From Bradyrhizobium barranii subsp. barranii (GTDB lineage Bacteria; Pseudomonadota; Alphaproteobacteria; Rhizobiales; Xanthobacteraceae): a stretch of DNA of 64,000 nt. Under the pieces are notes generated by a model. It was not told the DNA's origin and made no database searches. It saw nothing but the letters and a program-made list of their open reading frames with translations. Position 1 is the first letter of the stretch; each line of letters begins with the position of its first letter. Below are positions 1-8,627 of the stretch, in pieces. The translations under genes and the position numbers were made by a program. The stretch covers positions 9,283,501-9,347,500 of the forward strand of contig NZ_CP086136.1 of NCBI RefSeq assembly GCF_017565645.3, in the 5' to 3' direction.

Positions 1-150
1 TTCTGTCACGCGACCGTGCCGAGCCTCCAGCGCTGGCACTCCGTGTGGGAGGAGGGCACCACTTTTCGTAGCGCAGTTTCTATCTGCGATGAGATGCAGA
101 CACATTTGAGCGGGATCGGGGGCCGATTTGATGCGGACGCTACTGTGCAT
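1..150 (-). pseudogene. possible fixA-like 5' fragment, runs off the window
   Basis: An open minus-strand frame from an ATG at 150 continues to the window edge. Its first fifteen residues fit the pattern MHxxVxIKxxPDxAQ, which resembles the start of FixA/electron-transfer flavoprotein beta subunits. The resemblance fades after that, and no convincing ribosome binding site precedes the ATG. It lies about 235 bases downstream of a sigma-54-type promoter (386-401). It may be a decayed fixA or a chance similarity; the window ends too soon to decide. Confidence 0.22.
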
Positions 151-211
151 AGCCGCCGCAAGAGCCGCGCGAAGGGGACACCTATTATTGACTACCATCT
201 CACCGTCACTA

Positions 212-316
212 CGAAACTGCGACCGCGTCAAAGACCGTTGCGAACAGACCTGACGGCATCGTAGGCCTCGATATGATGCCGCAGGGGGGCTCGGCAGGCA
301 ATGTAAGCAGCATCAT
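212..316 (-). CDS. 34-codon ORF with a strong ribosome binding site
   Basis: A short minus-strand ORF starts at tandem ATG codons (316 and 313) behind a near-perfect Shine-Dalgarno sequence (AAGGAGG, 321-327). It lies about 60 bases below the predicted start of the sigma-54-type promoter at 386-401. It encodes 34 residues starting MMLLTLPAEPP and contains a run of six C. Shifting frame at that run would open a much longer frame reaching the window edge, so this could be the broken start of a larger gene. No family recognised. Confidence 0.25.
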
Positions 317-385
317 GGGTCCTCCTTCAAACTCACCGCGGGCGCCACCATCTGTCGGCATCGATGATCAGATCAGCAGGACAAC

Positions 386-401
386 AGCAAGTGTCGTACC
401 A
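386..401 (-). promoter_or_regulatory. sigma-54 (-24/-12) promoter candidate
   Basis: On the minus strand this reads TGGTACGACACTTGCT, one mismatch from the consensus TGGCACG-N4-TTGCW, with GG and GC ten bases apart. I see no TGT-N10-ACA NifA site in the 200 bases upstream. It points away from nifW towards the left window edge, so it would start a separate transcript. Confidence 0.6.
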
Positions 402-617
402 GTTGCAAAGACGATTGAAGTCAGTGGGACGTATTGGCTTGCGCCACACATCAAACAGCTGCTGATACCTGGTCACGAATAATCCGGACATGGGTCGGGA
501 ATACGACAGCCGTTGGCCGGGCCATGACTAAGAGACTTGCCGCGATAAATAGAAAGCCGCATTAACGGAGCGCCTCGGCGTCCGCCGGACAGACTTCGCT
601 TACAGTGGAACGCTAGG

Positions 618-959
618 TCACTTCAACTCGCTCAAAGGAACGAAGGCCGCAGCCTTCTTGGAGTCTGAGACGGCATCCTTCAAAACCTTGAACACTCGCT
701 CGTCGATCGGTGACGATGCCACGAAATCTCCATATGCCCGTTCCAGCATCGCCTTGCATCGAGTTCTGATTTCCGGCTCTGCGGCACCAGCAAATTTCTC
801 CTGTGCGAGGTATTGTCCCATGCGCTTCAAAATGTGAAGGCGCGCGACATTCACGATCTTAGGGTCGTACTCGACGCCAAGCAGCGAAAAAAACTCCTCT
901 GCCGATGAGGCCTTGCCGAGTCGATCTAGAATACCGGTTGCTGGGGATGAGCTGATCAT
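618..959 (-). CDS. nifW: NifW nitrogenase-stabilising protein
   Basis: A 113-residue protein with the NifW signature: an acidic start SSAEEFFxxLGVxYD (about residues 18-32) and NVARLHILKRMGQYL (about 37-51). NifW protects or helps mature the MoFe protein under oxygen. The length matches the family (about 110-115 aa). The ATG at 959 follows AAGGAGAATATTCG, a good ribosome binding site. It follows nifH and nifQ on the same strand, the usual rhizobial order, but a 650-base spacer separates it from nifQ. fixBCX, which follow nifW in related strains, are not seen. Confidence 0.93.
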   Translation of the reverse strand: MISSSPATGILDRLGKASSAEEFFSLLGVEYDPKIVNVARLHILKRMGQYLAQEKFAGAAEPEIRTRCKAMLERAYGDFVASSPIDERVFKVLKDAVSDSKKAAAFVPLSELK

Positions 960-977
960 CGAATATTCTCCTTCGGT

Positions 978-1156
978 TTAGCTCTGGTGAGCGCCCACAT
1001 TGAGCGGATCCGAAACAGTAACGACAACGCGCCCGCGGGTTTTGCGGTTGCGCTCAATCTGATGAGAACTCGGTGACGGCGCGGAAAGACTTCTCATGAC
1101 TGACACCTGAAGTTCGCGGGCCCGGTATATCCTAACACTTGGTTGACCTTTTCCAT
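978..1156 (-). other. two overlapping short ORFs upstream of nifW
   Basis: A 20-codon ORF (1156-1094, start preceded by AGGAGCT) overlaps by ATGA a 39-codon ORF (1097-978), which ends 18 bases before the nifW start. The ATGA coupling and good ribosome binding site are typical of real operon genes, but both peptides are short and match nothing I recognise. They may be leader peptides or the remains of one broken gene. The rest of the spacer, 1157-1613, holds nothing I can identify. Confidence 0.2.
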
Positions 1157-1613
1157 CGTTAGCTCCTGATGACTACACAGCCCGAAGACGGCATGGATAT
1201 TGTGGCAAGGGACCACATATTTCATCGACACCCTTGCGTCGACCCTCGCGTCGGCGCCTCTTTCCCGGGTCCGTGCGGCACTCCATCATGGTAAGCGGAA
1301 GATCTGCTTCGATAATTGCGCGGACGCGATGTTTTTGTTGACCGCGCCCGCCGTTACCGCCGCAGTCTTTGTGATCCTAACGGCCGACCTAGTGCAAGAA
1401 GTCACGCTTCTCTTTATGACCTTGTTCAGCAAATGCATCGTGGCAAATGCGACAGCGCTATGAGGCCGAACGCGTTGCCCTTTGGTGCGACAGGTCCGTT
1501 GCGGCGCACCAACACGGGTGAACTGTAGCCTAGCACTCGATCTTGCCGCCTTAACCACACGGCCGTCCGCTCGCATCCAAGTTGGTGATCCGCGCCCTCC
1601 TCCGACCTGCGGC

Positions 1614-2390
1614 CTACAAATGCGGTGAAGCCTTTTCGGATAACGATGCGACTGCGGTCTCTCCTGGCGTTTCAGATGCCCGGCCGCTGGACACAGCCGG
1701 CCATGCTGCGGCCTGCAACAGCAAATCGCGCCGACGCTCGGCCATCCGGCTCTCACCGCTTTCTTCACCGAAACAGATGTTGAATTCGTTACATTGATTG
1801 CACACGGGTGTCGTGCACATCGCAAGGCCTTCGTCCTCGCAAAGCATGCGGTAGAAGAAGCGCTTCCAACGCATATTGTTGACATTGCTCGCGGCGAGCG
1901 GCGCGAAATGCCGGCTCATCACGAGCGAGAGTTCGCCACGATCACGCAAGCCGAGAGCTTCCCAAAGATGGTCCGGCTCCATGGCGCGGCGCGCGATCAT
2001 CGCAGCCAGCCACCGGCCGATATCCCCTTCCGTCGAGCGATGCTTGAGCAACAGATCGCGAAGCATTGCGATCTCCTCATCCTCTTCCCGCTTGAAGGGC
2101 GCGGCCTGCTCCGGGGCCCTGATCCCGGTTGGGAGAAAGTGCTGCTCCAGTAAGACCGCCAATTCAACGCCGGACAGGCCAACTTTCTCAGACAGACAGC
2201 CACCATCCATCGTGGCAGCCGCCAGGATAGACGCCAGGGCATGGCGATCGAGATTGCTGTCGATGGCGATATCGGCATTTGCAGGATGTTCACCGGTGAG
2301 CAGCCGGTAGGTTGAAATTCCCTTGTGCAACTGGCTATTGGCGTCAGCAGCACAGGCAGTCGTGAACGGAAGGACGTGCGACTCGGACAT
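1614..2390 (-). CDS. nifQ: NifQ, molybdenum donor for FeMo-cofactor
   Basis: The C-terminal third holds the NifQ cysteine motif C-x4-C-x2-C-x5-C (MCTTPVCNQCNEFNIC), which binds a Mo-Fe-S cluster passed to the NifEN scaffold. The upstream 180 residues are the variable helical part of the family. The open frame begins at 2432, but the ATG at 2390 (MSESHVLPF) is the more likely start; length is then 258 aa, at the long end for NifQ. It lies 145 bases downstream of nifH, past a G/C hairpin, and is probably read from the nifH promoter. Confidence 0.9.
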   Translation of the reverse strand: MSESHVLPFTTACAADANSQLHKGISTYRLLTGEHPANADIAIDSNLDRHALASILAAATMDGGCLSEKVGLSGVELAVLLEQHFLPTGIRAPEQAAPFKREEDEEIAMLRDLLLKHRSTEGDIGRWLAAMIARRAMEPDHLWEALGLRDRGELSLVMSRHFAPLAASNVNNMRWKRFFYRMLCEDEGLAMCTTPVCNQCNEFNICFGEESGESRMAERRRDLLLQAAAWPAVSSGRASETPGETAVASLSEKASPHL

Positions 2391-2460
2391 AACTCTGCGG
2401 TTTTTCACAATGCGTGGTTCGTCACGGCGCACTCTGGTTTTCGCGGCCGATCGTCAGTAT

Positions 2461-2482
2461 GCCCCCCCCCCGGGAAGGGGGG
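2461..2482 (-). other. C-run/G-run hairpin between nifH and nifQ
   Basis: Ten C, then GGGAA, then six G can fold into a six-pair G/C stem 54 bases beyond the nifH stop. There is no T-run, so it is not a classic terminator. It could stabilise or end part of the nifH message and lower nifQ expression. Confidence 0.4.
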
Positions 2483-2535
2483 TGAGGGAGACCGGCATCT
2501 GTCGCTCGCCTTCGCAAGGCGGCGACTCGCGGCCT

Positions 2536-3531
<996 letters not shown>

Positions 3532-3581
3532 TTACACGTCGGCGTGCACTCAGCCCTCACTCAGTGTTGCTGCCGCTTATC

Positions 3582-3597
3582 AGCAACAGCCGTGCCA
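3582..3597 (-). promoter_or_regulatory. nifH sigma-54 promoter
   Basis: The minus strand reads TGGCACGGCTGTTGCT, a perfect -24/-12 element (TGGCACG-N4-TTGCT), 160 bases upstream of the nifH start. Two NifA sites lie 70-115 bases further upstream. Confidence 0.95.
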
Positions 3598-3667
3598 AGG
3601 TCTAACCCGGCACCTTAAGCTTCTGATTACGTTTCCAAAAGCAACCAGCCGGCGCGTGATCGTAGGC

Positions 3668-3683
3668 TGTTTTGGATCTGACA
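3668..3683. promoter_or_regulatory. NifA upstream activator site 1
   Basis: TGT-TTTGGATCTG-ACA, an exact TGT-N10-ACA. It lies between the divergent sigma-54 promoters of nifH (3582-3597) and the nitrogenase-associated gene (3773-3788), so NifA bound here could serve both. Confidence 0.85.
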
Positions 3684-3696
3684 AGATCTGCCCGGC

Positions 3697-3712
3697 TGTC
3701 AGACAACGAACA
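3697..3712. promoter_or_regulatory. NifA upstream activator site 2
   Basis: TGT-CAGACAACGA-ACA, a second exact TGT-N10-ACA, 29 bases from the first (under three helical turns). Confidence 0.8.
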
Positions 3713-3772
3713 AACAATCGCAAACATGAACGCCAACAGCCAAATAGGCTGACTTAGCCGATGCCGCCATTG

Positions 3773-3788
3773 TGGAACAGAACTTGCT
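3773..3788 (+). promoter_or_regulatory. sigma-54 promoter of the divergent nitrogenase-associated gene
   Basis: TGGAACAGAACTTGCT has GG and GC ten bases apart and a consensus TTGCT at -12. It lies 200 bases upstream of the GTG at 3988 and 60-105 bases from the two NifA sites. Confidence 0.7.
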
Positions 3789-3987
3789 CCCGCTCGCGCA
3801 AGCTCAGCCATGTGAGGAGTAAAGATGCCGGACGGAGTCAAAATGAGACGGGCCAGCGGCTTTGCAAATTCGCTGAGGGCGCACCATGCGCTGATATTGA
3901 CGTTGACTGTCAAGAACTTCGAATGGCTCCCGGGAAGCAGCAGCCCTGTGCTATTCGCCCAGCATAGCACGCCTACATAGGTACGCC

Positions 3988-4413
3988 GTGGCTACAATCA
4001 TCTTTTATCAGAAGCCCGGCTGCGCCACGAACGCGCGTCAGATTCAAGCGCTAAAGTCCGCCGGTCATGACGTGGTCGTCCAGGACATCTTGAAGGAGCC
4101 ATGGCATGCGGACGAATTGCGCAGCTTCTTTCGCAATATGCCCGTCGGCTCCTGGTTCAACCGAGCCGCGCCTCGTGTCAAGTCGGGCGAAGTCAATCTC
4201 GATTCTATCGACGCGGCGAGCGCACTCGCATTGATGGTGAGTGATCCACTCCTGATACGACGACCGTTGATCGACTTAGACGGAATACGATGTGCCGGGC
4301 TCGATCGCGAGCCCGCGCTGTCGCTGCTTGGCCACCAGACGCAGGAGCATCTCCAGGGATGCCTGCACCAAGCAACTCGCACGCGCTGCCCGAAGATGGG
4401 ATCAAGCGAATGA
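3988..4413 (+). CDS. nitrogenase-associated ArsC-like protein (NifO type)
   Basis: The 141-residue protein begins ATIIFYQKPGCATNARQ, the thioredoxin/arsenate-reductase fold start with a single cysteine, followed by the ArsC-type middle (DILKEPW, ELRSFF, RRPLIDLDG). This fits the nitrogenase-associated ArsC subfamily, related to NifO; in Azotobacter NifO affects molybdenum supply to nitrogenase. The start is a GTG with a weak ribosome binding site. It is transcribed divergently from nifH and has its own sigma-54 promoter sharing the two NifA sites. The last 30 residues are not conserved-looking. Confidence 0.8.
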   Translation: MATIIFYQKPGCATNARQIQALKSAGHDVVVQDILKEPWHADELRSFFRNMPVGSWFNRAAPRVKSGEVNLDSIDAASALALMVSDPLLIRRPLIDLDGIRCAGLDREPALSLLGHQTQEHLQGCLHQATRTRCPKMGSSE

Positions 4414-4547
4414 GCCTGTTCCGGACGATCACACCAGAAGAATGACGTTCTCGACTTGCGGCTTGCTTGGCGCGAGTATTTCCTTTAGCAAAACGTGTTT
4501 CGCAGCTGTGATCCTGATGCAACTGAGCGGCACGATCGCTCCCATAT

Positions 4548-4561
4548 TTGATTGGTATCAA
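4548..4561. promoter_or_regulatory. FixK/FNR-type box
   Basis: TTGAT-TGGT-ATCAA is a perfect palindromic FixK/FNR box. Its centre is 78 bases before the OmpW start at 4633, a spacing that allows class II activation with a short leader. Confidence 0.85.
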
Positions 4562-4632
4562 ATCTTTCGCCGTTCCTTATGTGTGAGAGACCTTGCGCGG
4601 CTTCTCGCGCGACTTTTGGAATGGAGAATTCG

Positions 4633-5364
4633 ATGAGAGCAAGAACAGTCCTGGCAACTGTATCGGTCTTCGCGCTAGCGACCTCGTTGGCCAGCAACTC
4701 GGTACGTGGTGCTGATCTGGGTCCGGCGCCGGTCTACTATAAAGCTCCCCCTATTGAACCCCGCAACCCGTGGATGATCCGCCTGCGCGTGCTTGGCGTT
4801 TTGCCGGATACCGCAGGCAGTTCTGTCAACGTTCCAGGGACGCCGTTGCTGTCATCACCCAACTCTGGGCTTTCGATCAGCGATCAAGCTATACCAGAGC
4901 TCGACATCACCTATTTCTTCACAGCTAACTTAGCCGCCGAACTCATTCTCGGCGTGACCAGCCATCACGTCAGCGGCAATGGCGCGCTCACAGGGCTCGA
5001 TATCGGCAAAGCCTGGCTCTTGCCTCCTACACTGACCCTGCAATATCACTTCACCGATTTTGGGCCGCTTAAGCCCTATGTCGGCGCGGGCATCAACTAC
5101 ACTGTATTCTTCAACCAATCGGCAGCCAATACTTCGCTCGCCGGGCTTTCCGTCACGGATCTAAACATCAAAAACCAATTCGGCGCGGCAGTCCAATTCG
5201 GTTTCGATTACATGCTCGATCGCCACTGGGGCCTCAACTTTGACGTTAAAAAGCTGTGGCTGCGGCCGGAGTACTCGGCCACCTTAAACAATGCGATTGC
5301 CGTTACGGGCCGCGCCCATATTGATCCATGGCTCGTCAGCGGCGGCGTCGCTTACAAGTTCTGA
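4633..5364 (+). CDS. OmpW-family outer membrane protein
   Basis: A 243-residue protein with a Sec signal peptide (about residues 1-24, ending in an Ala-rich stretch before ADLGPAPVYY), then an alternating beta-strand pattern. OmpW features are PWMIRLRVLGVLP near the start, LTLQYHF and KPYVGAGINYT in the middle, DVKKLWL, and a terminal aromatic residue (AYKF) for outer membrane insertion. OmpW proteins form small hydrophobic channels. An upstream in-frame ATG at 4621 exists, but 4633 follows GGAGAATTCG. The perfect FixK/FNR box upstream predicts induction at low oxygen. The following 5365-5770 holds no gene I can support. Confidence 0.88.
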   Translation: MRARTVLATVSVFALATSLASNSVRGADLGPAPVYYKAPPIEPRNPWMIRLRVLGVLPDTAGSSVNVPGTPLLSSPNSGLSISDQAIPELDITYFFTANLAAELILGVTSHHVSGNGALTGLDIGKAWLLPPTLTLQYHFTDFGPLKPYVGAGINYTVFFNQSAANTSLAGLSVTDLNIKNQFGAAVQFGFDYMLDRHWGLNFDVKKLWLRPEYSATLNNAIAVTGRAHIDPWLVSGGVAYKF

Positions 5365-5770
5365 CGTTAGAGCAGAGCCAGAGTGGAGAGGCCGTTTGAT
5401 AAACTCGGATCCCAGCAGGATCATCGAGCTCGTCTCCTACTCTCGCCGGACTGACACGGAAAGCCGGCTGACGCGCCATCGACGCGTCAGCTCGCAAGAG
5501 AGGGAACCGCTGGCGTTGCTCGCGCTGCAAGTTACGAATCGCGCAGCACGTGAGTAACATTACACAAACGTCGACTCAGAATATGATCATACGTCTGTTT
5601 CGCCACGCTTAAGACCGAAGCCATTTTCCCATTTGCCTGATAAGAAGGCGATACGCCGCTGACAGCCTAATCTTGGCCGCGAAGTGCCCGGTTAATCTCA
5701 GACGATCCGCCCCCCCAACGTCGAGCCGACCATGCTAGCTAACCCGGCAAGCGGCCGCCAAGCGACGCCT

Positions 5771-6118
5771 CTAGCTTCGCTTGAGCACTATCACAAGCCG
5801 GTCGACACGTTTGCCGTGCTTGAGGTGGGATATGACGATCTCGTCGACATCCTCAGGCGTGGTCGCGCGATACCAGACTCCGTCGGGATAGACAACCAGC
5901 AAAGGACCAGAGTTACAAAAGCCAAGGCAGCCCGCAGTCGCGAAGCCAATATCGTCGAGGCCTTGCGCTTCGATCGCCTTGCCCATTCGATCCCACAGAG
6001 CTTGCGCGCCGGAGGCGCCACAACTGCCGTGGGGATGGTTTGGCGGACGCTGCGTGTTGCACGCAAAGACATGGTGCCTATAGAGTTGAGGGAGATGAAA
6101 TTCTTTTTCTGAGTTCAC
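5771..6118 (-). CDS. thioredoxin-like [2Fe-2S] ferredoxin
   Basis: The 115-residue protein has the thioredoxin-like 2Fe-2S fold: HVFACNTQRPPNHPHGSC near the start (two cysteines) and GCLGFCNSGPLLVVYPDGVWY later (two cysteines). This is the Shethna FeSI-like/NuoE-like family often found in nif clusters, acting as an electron carrier or nitrogenase protector. The start is a GTG behind AGAGGATAGG. It is the last gene of the nifB-led minus-strand series. Confidence 0.85.
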   Translation of the reverse strand: MNSEKEFHLPQLYRHHVFACNTQRPPNHPHGSCGASGAQALWDRMGKAIEAQGLDDIGFATAGCLGFCNSGPLLVVYPDGVWYRATTPEDVDEIVISHLKHGKRVDRLVIVLKRS

Positions 6119-6268
6119 GCGCCTATCCTCTGATAGTGAATTTTAGCTGTCGGGATGAGATGTGAGCGCATAGCCGCCCGCAATGTCCAACGATGACCGT
6201 CCATTGGCGCATGGACACCTGCTGACACCAACTCCCGCTTGCGAAGGCAGTCGGAATGGTCGGGCGCC

Positions 6269-6565
6269 TTACTCGCTGTCGTCGCTGAGATGAGCGATAG
6301 GCACCTTCACGTCCGAAGGTCGCCTGCTGATCAATGACAACCTCTTCTCCCGGCATCGAGACCTCTCATTCATGCAACAATCCCCCCGATCAAATTTCTC
6401 GAAGAGCAAGTTGCACACCAAATGCGTCATAGCGCGCCTCACAATTGAGGGAAGTTGCGGCAATGCCGACGTTCTCGCCGCTATCAGCGATTGAATGCCC
6501 ATGGCCTCGCTCAGAACAATAATGTCGGCCGGAGAGACGGCGTCGCCCTCGATCTGTTCACTCAT
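6269..6565 (-). CDS. small hypothetical protein in the nif cluster
   Basis: A 98-residue ORF starting MSEQIEGDAVSPADIIVLSEAM. The first 55 residues look like an ordered helical domain; the tail is basic and may be frame-shifted coding. It lies 22 bases beyond the preceding small gene and upstream of the 2Fe-2S ferredoxin, so it is probably in the nifB transcript. No family recognised. Confidence 0.5.
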   Translation of the reverse strand: MSEQIEGDAVSPADIIVLSEAMGIQSLIAARTSALPQLPSIVRRAMTHLVCNLLFEKFDRGDCCMNERSRCREKRLSLISRRPSDVKVPIAHLSDDSE

Positions 6566-6587
6566 CAAATCGCGGTTACCGGTTCGC

Positions 6588-6809
6588 TCAACCCGGCCCC
6601 GCCGTTTCCTGCTTTAAGGTATCGACAGCAGTTCGGCTCAACCGGAATACCCCGCGGCCACGAGCGAGCGGCTGATAAGCCGAGCTGGCACGGGTGTTGA
6701 GGACATCGAACCACCCGTTCGGAGTGAGCTTCCCTGGACGCTGGTCGATTTGTATCACCCGCCCATTCGGGGCGAAGCGGACGTGGATGATGATTTGTTG
6801 CAAGCTCAT
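6588..6809 (-). CDS. 73-residue conserved nif-cluster protein
   Basis: Starts MSLQQIIIHVRFAPNGRV behind GGAATCGGT. The compact sequence (IDQRPGKLTPNGWFDVLNTRA, then YQPLARGRGVFRLSR) reads as one small beta-rich domain. Its place between nifZ and the ferredoxin suggests a role in nitrogenase assembly or protection, but I do not know its function. Confidence 0.65.
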   Translation of the reverse strand: MSLQQIIIHVRFAPNGRVIQIDQRPGKLTPNGWFDVLNTRASSAYQPLARGRGVFRLSRTAVDTLKQETAGPG

Positions 6810-6837
6810 ACCGATTCCTTATTTTGGCCGCTTACGA

Positions 6838-7182
6838 TCACGAGCTGACACCCGACAAGCTCGACTGTAATGTGGTCGATTTCGAATATCTTAGCGGGAC
6901 TCCTTCACGTGATTGCAGATGCGCGTCGTAGCACTGCTCGACCATGCGACACCACTCCAAGACATCATCGGTAGGCTTGCACAGCACTGCGCCGTATTCG
7001 GCCGGCTCATTGCTCACGGCCCAACATTCCTTTGGCCAATGCGATCCCGGTCGCCCGCGTTGAGTGTCGAACTCACGCATCACGCCCCGCCCGCGGCGCA
7101 GCTGGACAAAGGGACCCATGCCGTCGCTATCGGCAGCAAGCAGCCGTTCGATCTCGATCAATTCCTCGGTCGTGATCGCCAT
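6838..7182 (-). CDS. 114-residue nif-cluster hypothetical protein
   Basis: Starts MAITTEELIEIERLLAADSDG and contains a Cys-Trp-rich middle (HWPKECWAV, EWCRMVEQCYDAH). The first 90 residues are ordered and the tail is Ser/Thr-rich. It sits 33 bases beyond the preceding gene in the nifZ-downstream group. No function recognised. Confidence 0.65.
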   Translation of the reverse strand: MAITTEELIEIERLLAADSDGMGPFVQLRRGRGVMREFDTQRGRPGSHWPKECWAVSNEPAEYGAVLCKPTDDVLEWCRMVEQCYDAHLQSREGVPLRYSKSTTLQSSLSGVSS

Positions 7183-7215
7183 CGTCGTTCTTCTATCCTC
7201 GGGGACGGTGGTCCT

Positions 7216-7575
7216 TCATTGCCAGAACAGGCGCTCAGGATCCGCATTCAATTCGTCGATTGCAGGGATCAAGCGATGATAGAGGCTGTAAAATTCCCAG
7301 ACTCCCCCCGCATGATTTTTGCGAAACAGCTTCCAGATCCCGGTCACGCCATCATAAAGGATCAGCGCGACATCGACGAGCGCGCCATCCTTGTCGATAT
7401 TGCGCGAGCAGCAGGGACTCTCGATGCAGTAGCCGCCCCACACGGGCGTCACGTTTGGCGAGACGTAGAGATAGCGCTTCCGCGCGCTCAAGCCGCGTTC
7501 GATCCGTTTGCGATCAAGCTCGTTGGGATGACGCGCCAACCCCGGTTTTACTTTCCTCATCAGTGCGGAATTCAT
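7216..7575 (-). CDS. 119-residue Cys-containing nif-cluster protein
   Basis: Starts MNSALMRKVKPGL behind AAGGGAGG, overlapping the end of the upstream ORF by 62 bases. The centre has GGYCIESPCCSRNIDKDG with three cysteines that could bind a metal or cluster. The C-terminal half (VDVALILYDG, GVWEFYSLYHRLIPAIDEL) is well ordered. No family recognised. Confidence 0.7.
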   Translation of the reverse strand: MNSALMRKVKPGLARHPNELDRKRIERGLSARKRYLYVSPNVTPVWGGYCIESPCCSRNIDKDGALVDVALILYDGVTGIWKLFRKNHAGGVWEFYSLYHRLIPAIDELNADPERLFWQ

Positions 7576-7831
7576 GATGAAAGCCTCCCTTCAATGCCTT
7601 TTGATGTTCTCTTGAACTCCAGCAGATGAGCAGCTCCTCACCAAAATCAACGATAAAGATAGGCTCATGCGCTTTGTTGTTGAGAGTATCGATGACGGTC
7701 TGGCGGCTCGGCCTGGCGGCGAGCGAAGCTCCGTCCGTCTCCGTATCGACCGATGAGCGGTGCTTGATCAGGTCGGCTGTCGGCTTACCCCGCTGGCCCC
7801 ACCAATATTTTGGAAAACCTCGCTGAGTCAT
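7514..7831 (-). CDS. 105-residue nif-cluster protein coupled to nifZ
   Basis: The start codon overlaps the nifZ stop as ATGA, so translation is coupled. It begins MTQRGFPKYWWGQRGKP; the centre EPIFIVDFGEELLICWSS looks like a buried strand pair. The tail overlaps the next gene by 62 bases, which may mean the true protein ends earlier through a small frameshift. No function known to me. Confidence 0.65.
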   Translation of the reverse strand: MTQRGFPKYWWGQRGKPTADLIKHRSSVDTETDGASLAARPSRQTVIDTLNNKAHEPIFIVDFGEELLICWSSREHQKALKGGFHHEFRTDEESKTGVGASSQRA

Positions 7832-8142
7832 GACTCCTCCGGTAGTGGCAAATCATCGACCTCCTCGCCTGCATCCACTGGCTCAAGTTCCTTGCGTTTC
7901 ATGCCAACGCGGTAGCCGCTTTCCAAAAATTCCACGCCGTAGATGTAGAATTGCTGCAAGAACGTGCCGATCGAGACGACGTAGCCCACCTCCCCCTTCT
8001 TGACCAAGACGTCTCCGATCTCCTTGCCGGGATAGGTGCCATCATTCCGGATGACGCGATTGGCGCGAAGCTTTTGGCCAAAGCTGAAGGCGGGTGGGTC
8101 GCTTAGCTCGACGGCGTCGCTATCCCGGAGAATTCTGTTCAT
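7828..8142 (-). CDS. nifZ: NifZ
   Basis: The 104-residue protein has the NifZ core: FGQKLRANRVIRNDGTYPGKEIGDVLVKKGEVGYVVSIGTFLQQFYIYGVEF (given in part: residues 22-72), then VGMKRKELEP. NifZ acts in maturation of the second P-cluster pair of the MoFe protein. The frame is open far upstream, but the ATG at 8142 follows AGGAGCG and fits the family length. It lies 250 bases beyond fdxN in the nifB transcript and couples by ATGA to the next ORF. Confidence 0.93.
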   Translation of the reverse strand: MNRILRDSDAVELSDPPAFSFGQKLRANRVIRNDGTYPGKEIGDVLVKKGEVGYVVSIGTFLQQFYIYGVEFLESGYRVGMKRKELEPVDAGEEVDDLPLPEES

Positions 8143-8392
8143 ATTTCGCTCCTCATGCACCGACGGCGCGGGGGCACGCCGAGGGGACACTCTGCTCCGC
8201 ATCACGAGGCGCCCTCGAGCGCCGAAATGTCGCCAGGCTGTGCTGCCCGCCAGCAACAGCCCCATCGCAGGAATCCAGAGCGGCCACCGTCCGTAAGAGC
8301 AGACGCCGGCGCCTGCGGAGCCGCCAGTTCGCAGCGCGACGTTTGGGACGTGTTCAGCACCAGCGATTGCATTGCCGGTCAGGCTCCACACT

Positions 8393-8617
8393 TCAGACGG
8401 GCGCCTGGTAGCGAGGCAAGGCCCTGTCAACCACGCAGGTGTTGTCGACCGGACAGGCAGCGGCACATTGCGGTTCGTCAAAATGCCCCACGCATTCGCT
8501 GCATTTCGCCGCTTCAATGACAAAGTTTCCCCCCTTCTCCGAAATAGCAACGTTCGGGCATAAAGGCTCGCAAGCTGAGCAGCTCGTGCACTGCGAGGCG
8601 ATGATTTTGAATGGCAC
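8393..8617 (-). CDS. fdxN: FdxN/FrxA ferredoxin, 2[4Fe-4S]
   Basis: The 74-residue protein has two cluster motifs, C-x2-C-x2-C-x3-C ([11 protein letters not shown]) and C-x2-C-x8-C-x3-C ([17 protein letters not shown]), typical of the NifB-associated ferredoxin that feeds electrons for FeMo-cofactor precursor synthesis. The start is a GTG behind a perfect AAGGAGGA, only 10 bases beyond the nifB stop. A paralogue is at 26484-26678. Confidence 0.93.
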
Positions 8618-8627
8618 ATATTCCTCC

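Noticed and set aside
1286..1885. A 199-codon minus-strand ORF between nifQ and nifW
   Set aside because: It overlaps the end of nifQ out of frame and shows no domain or good start.
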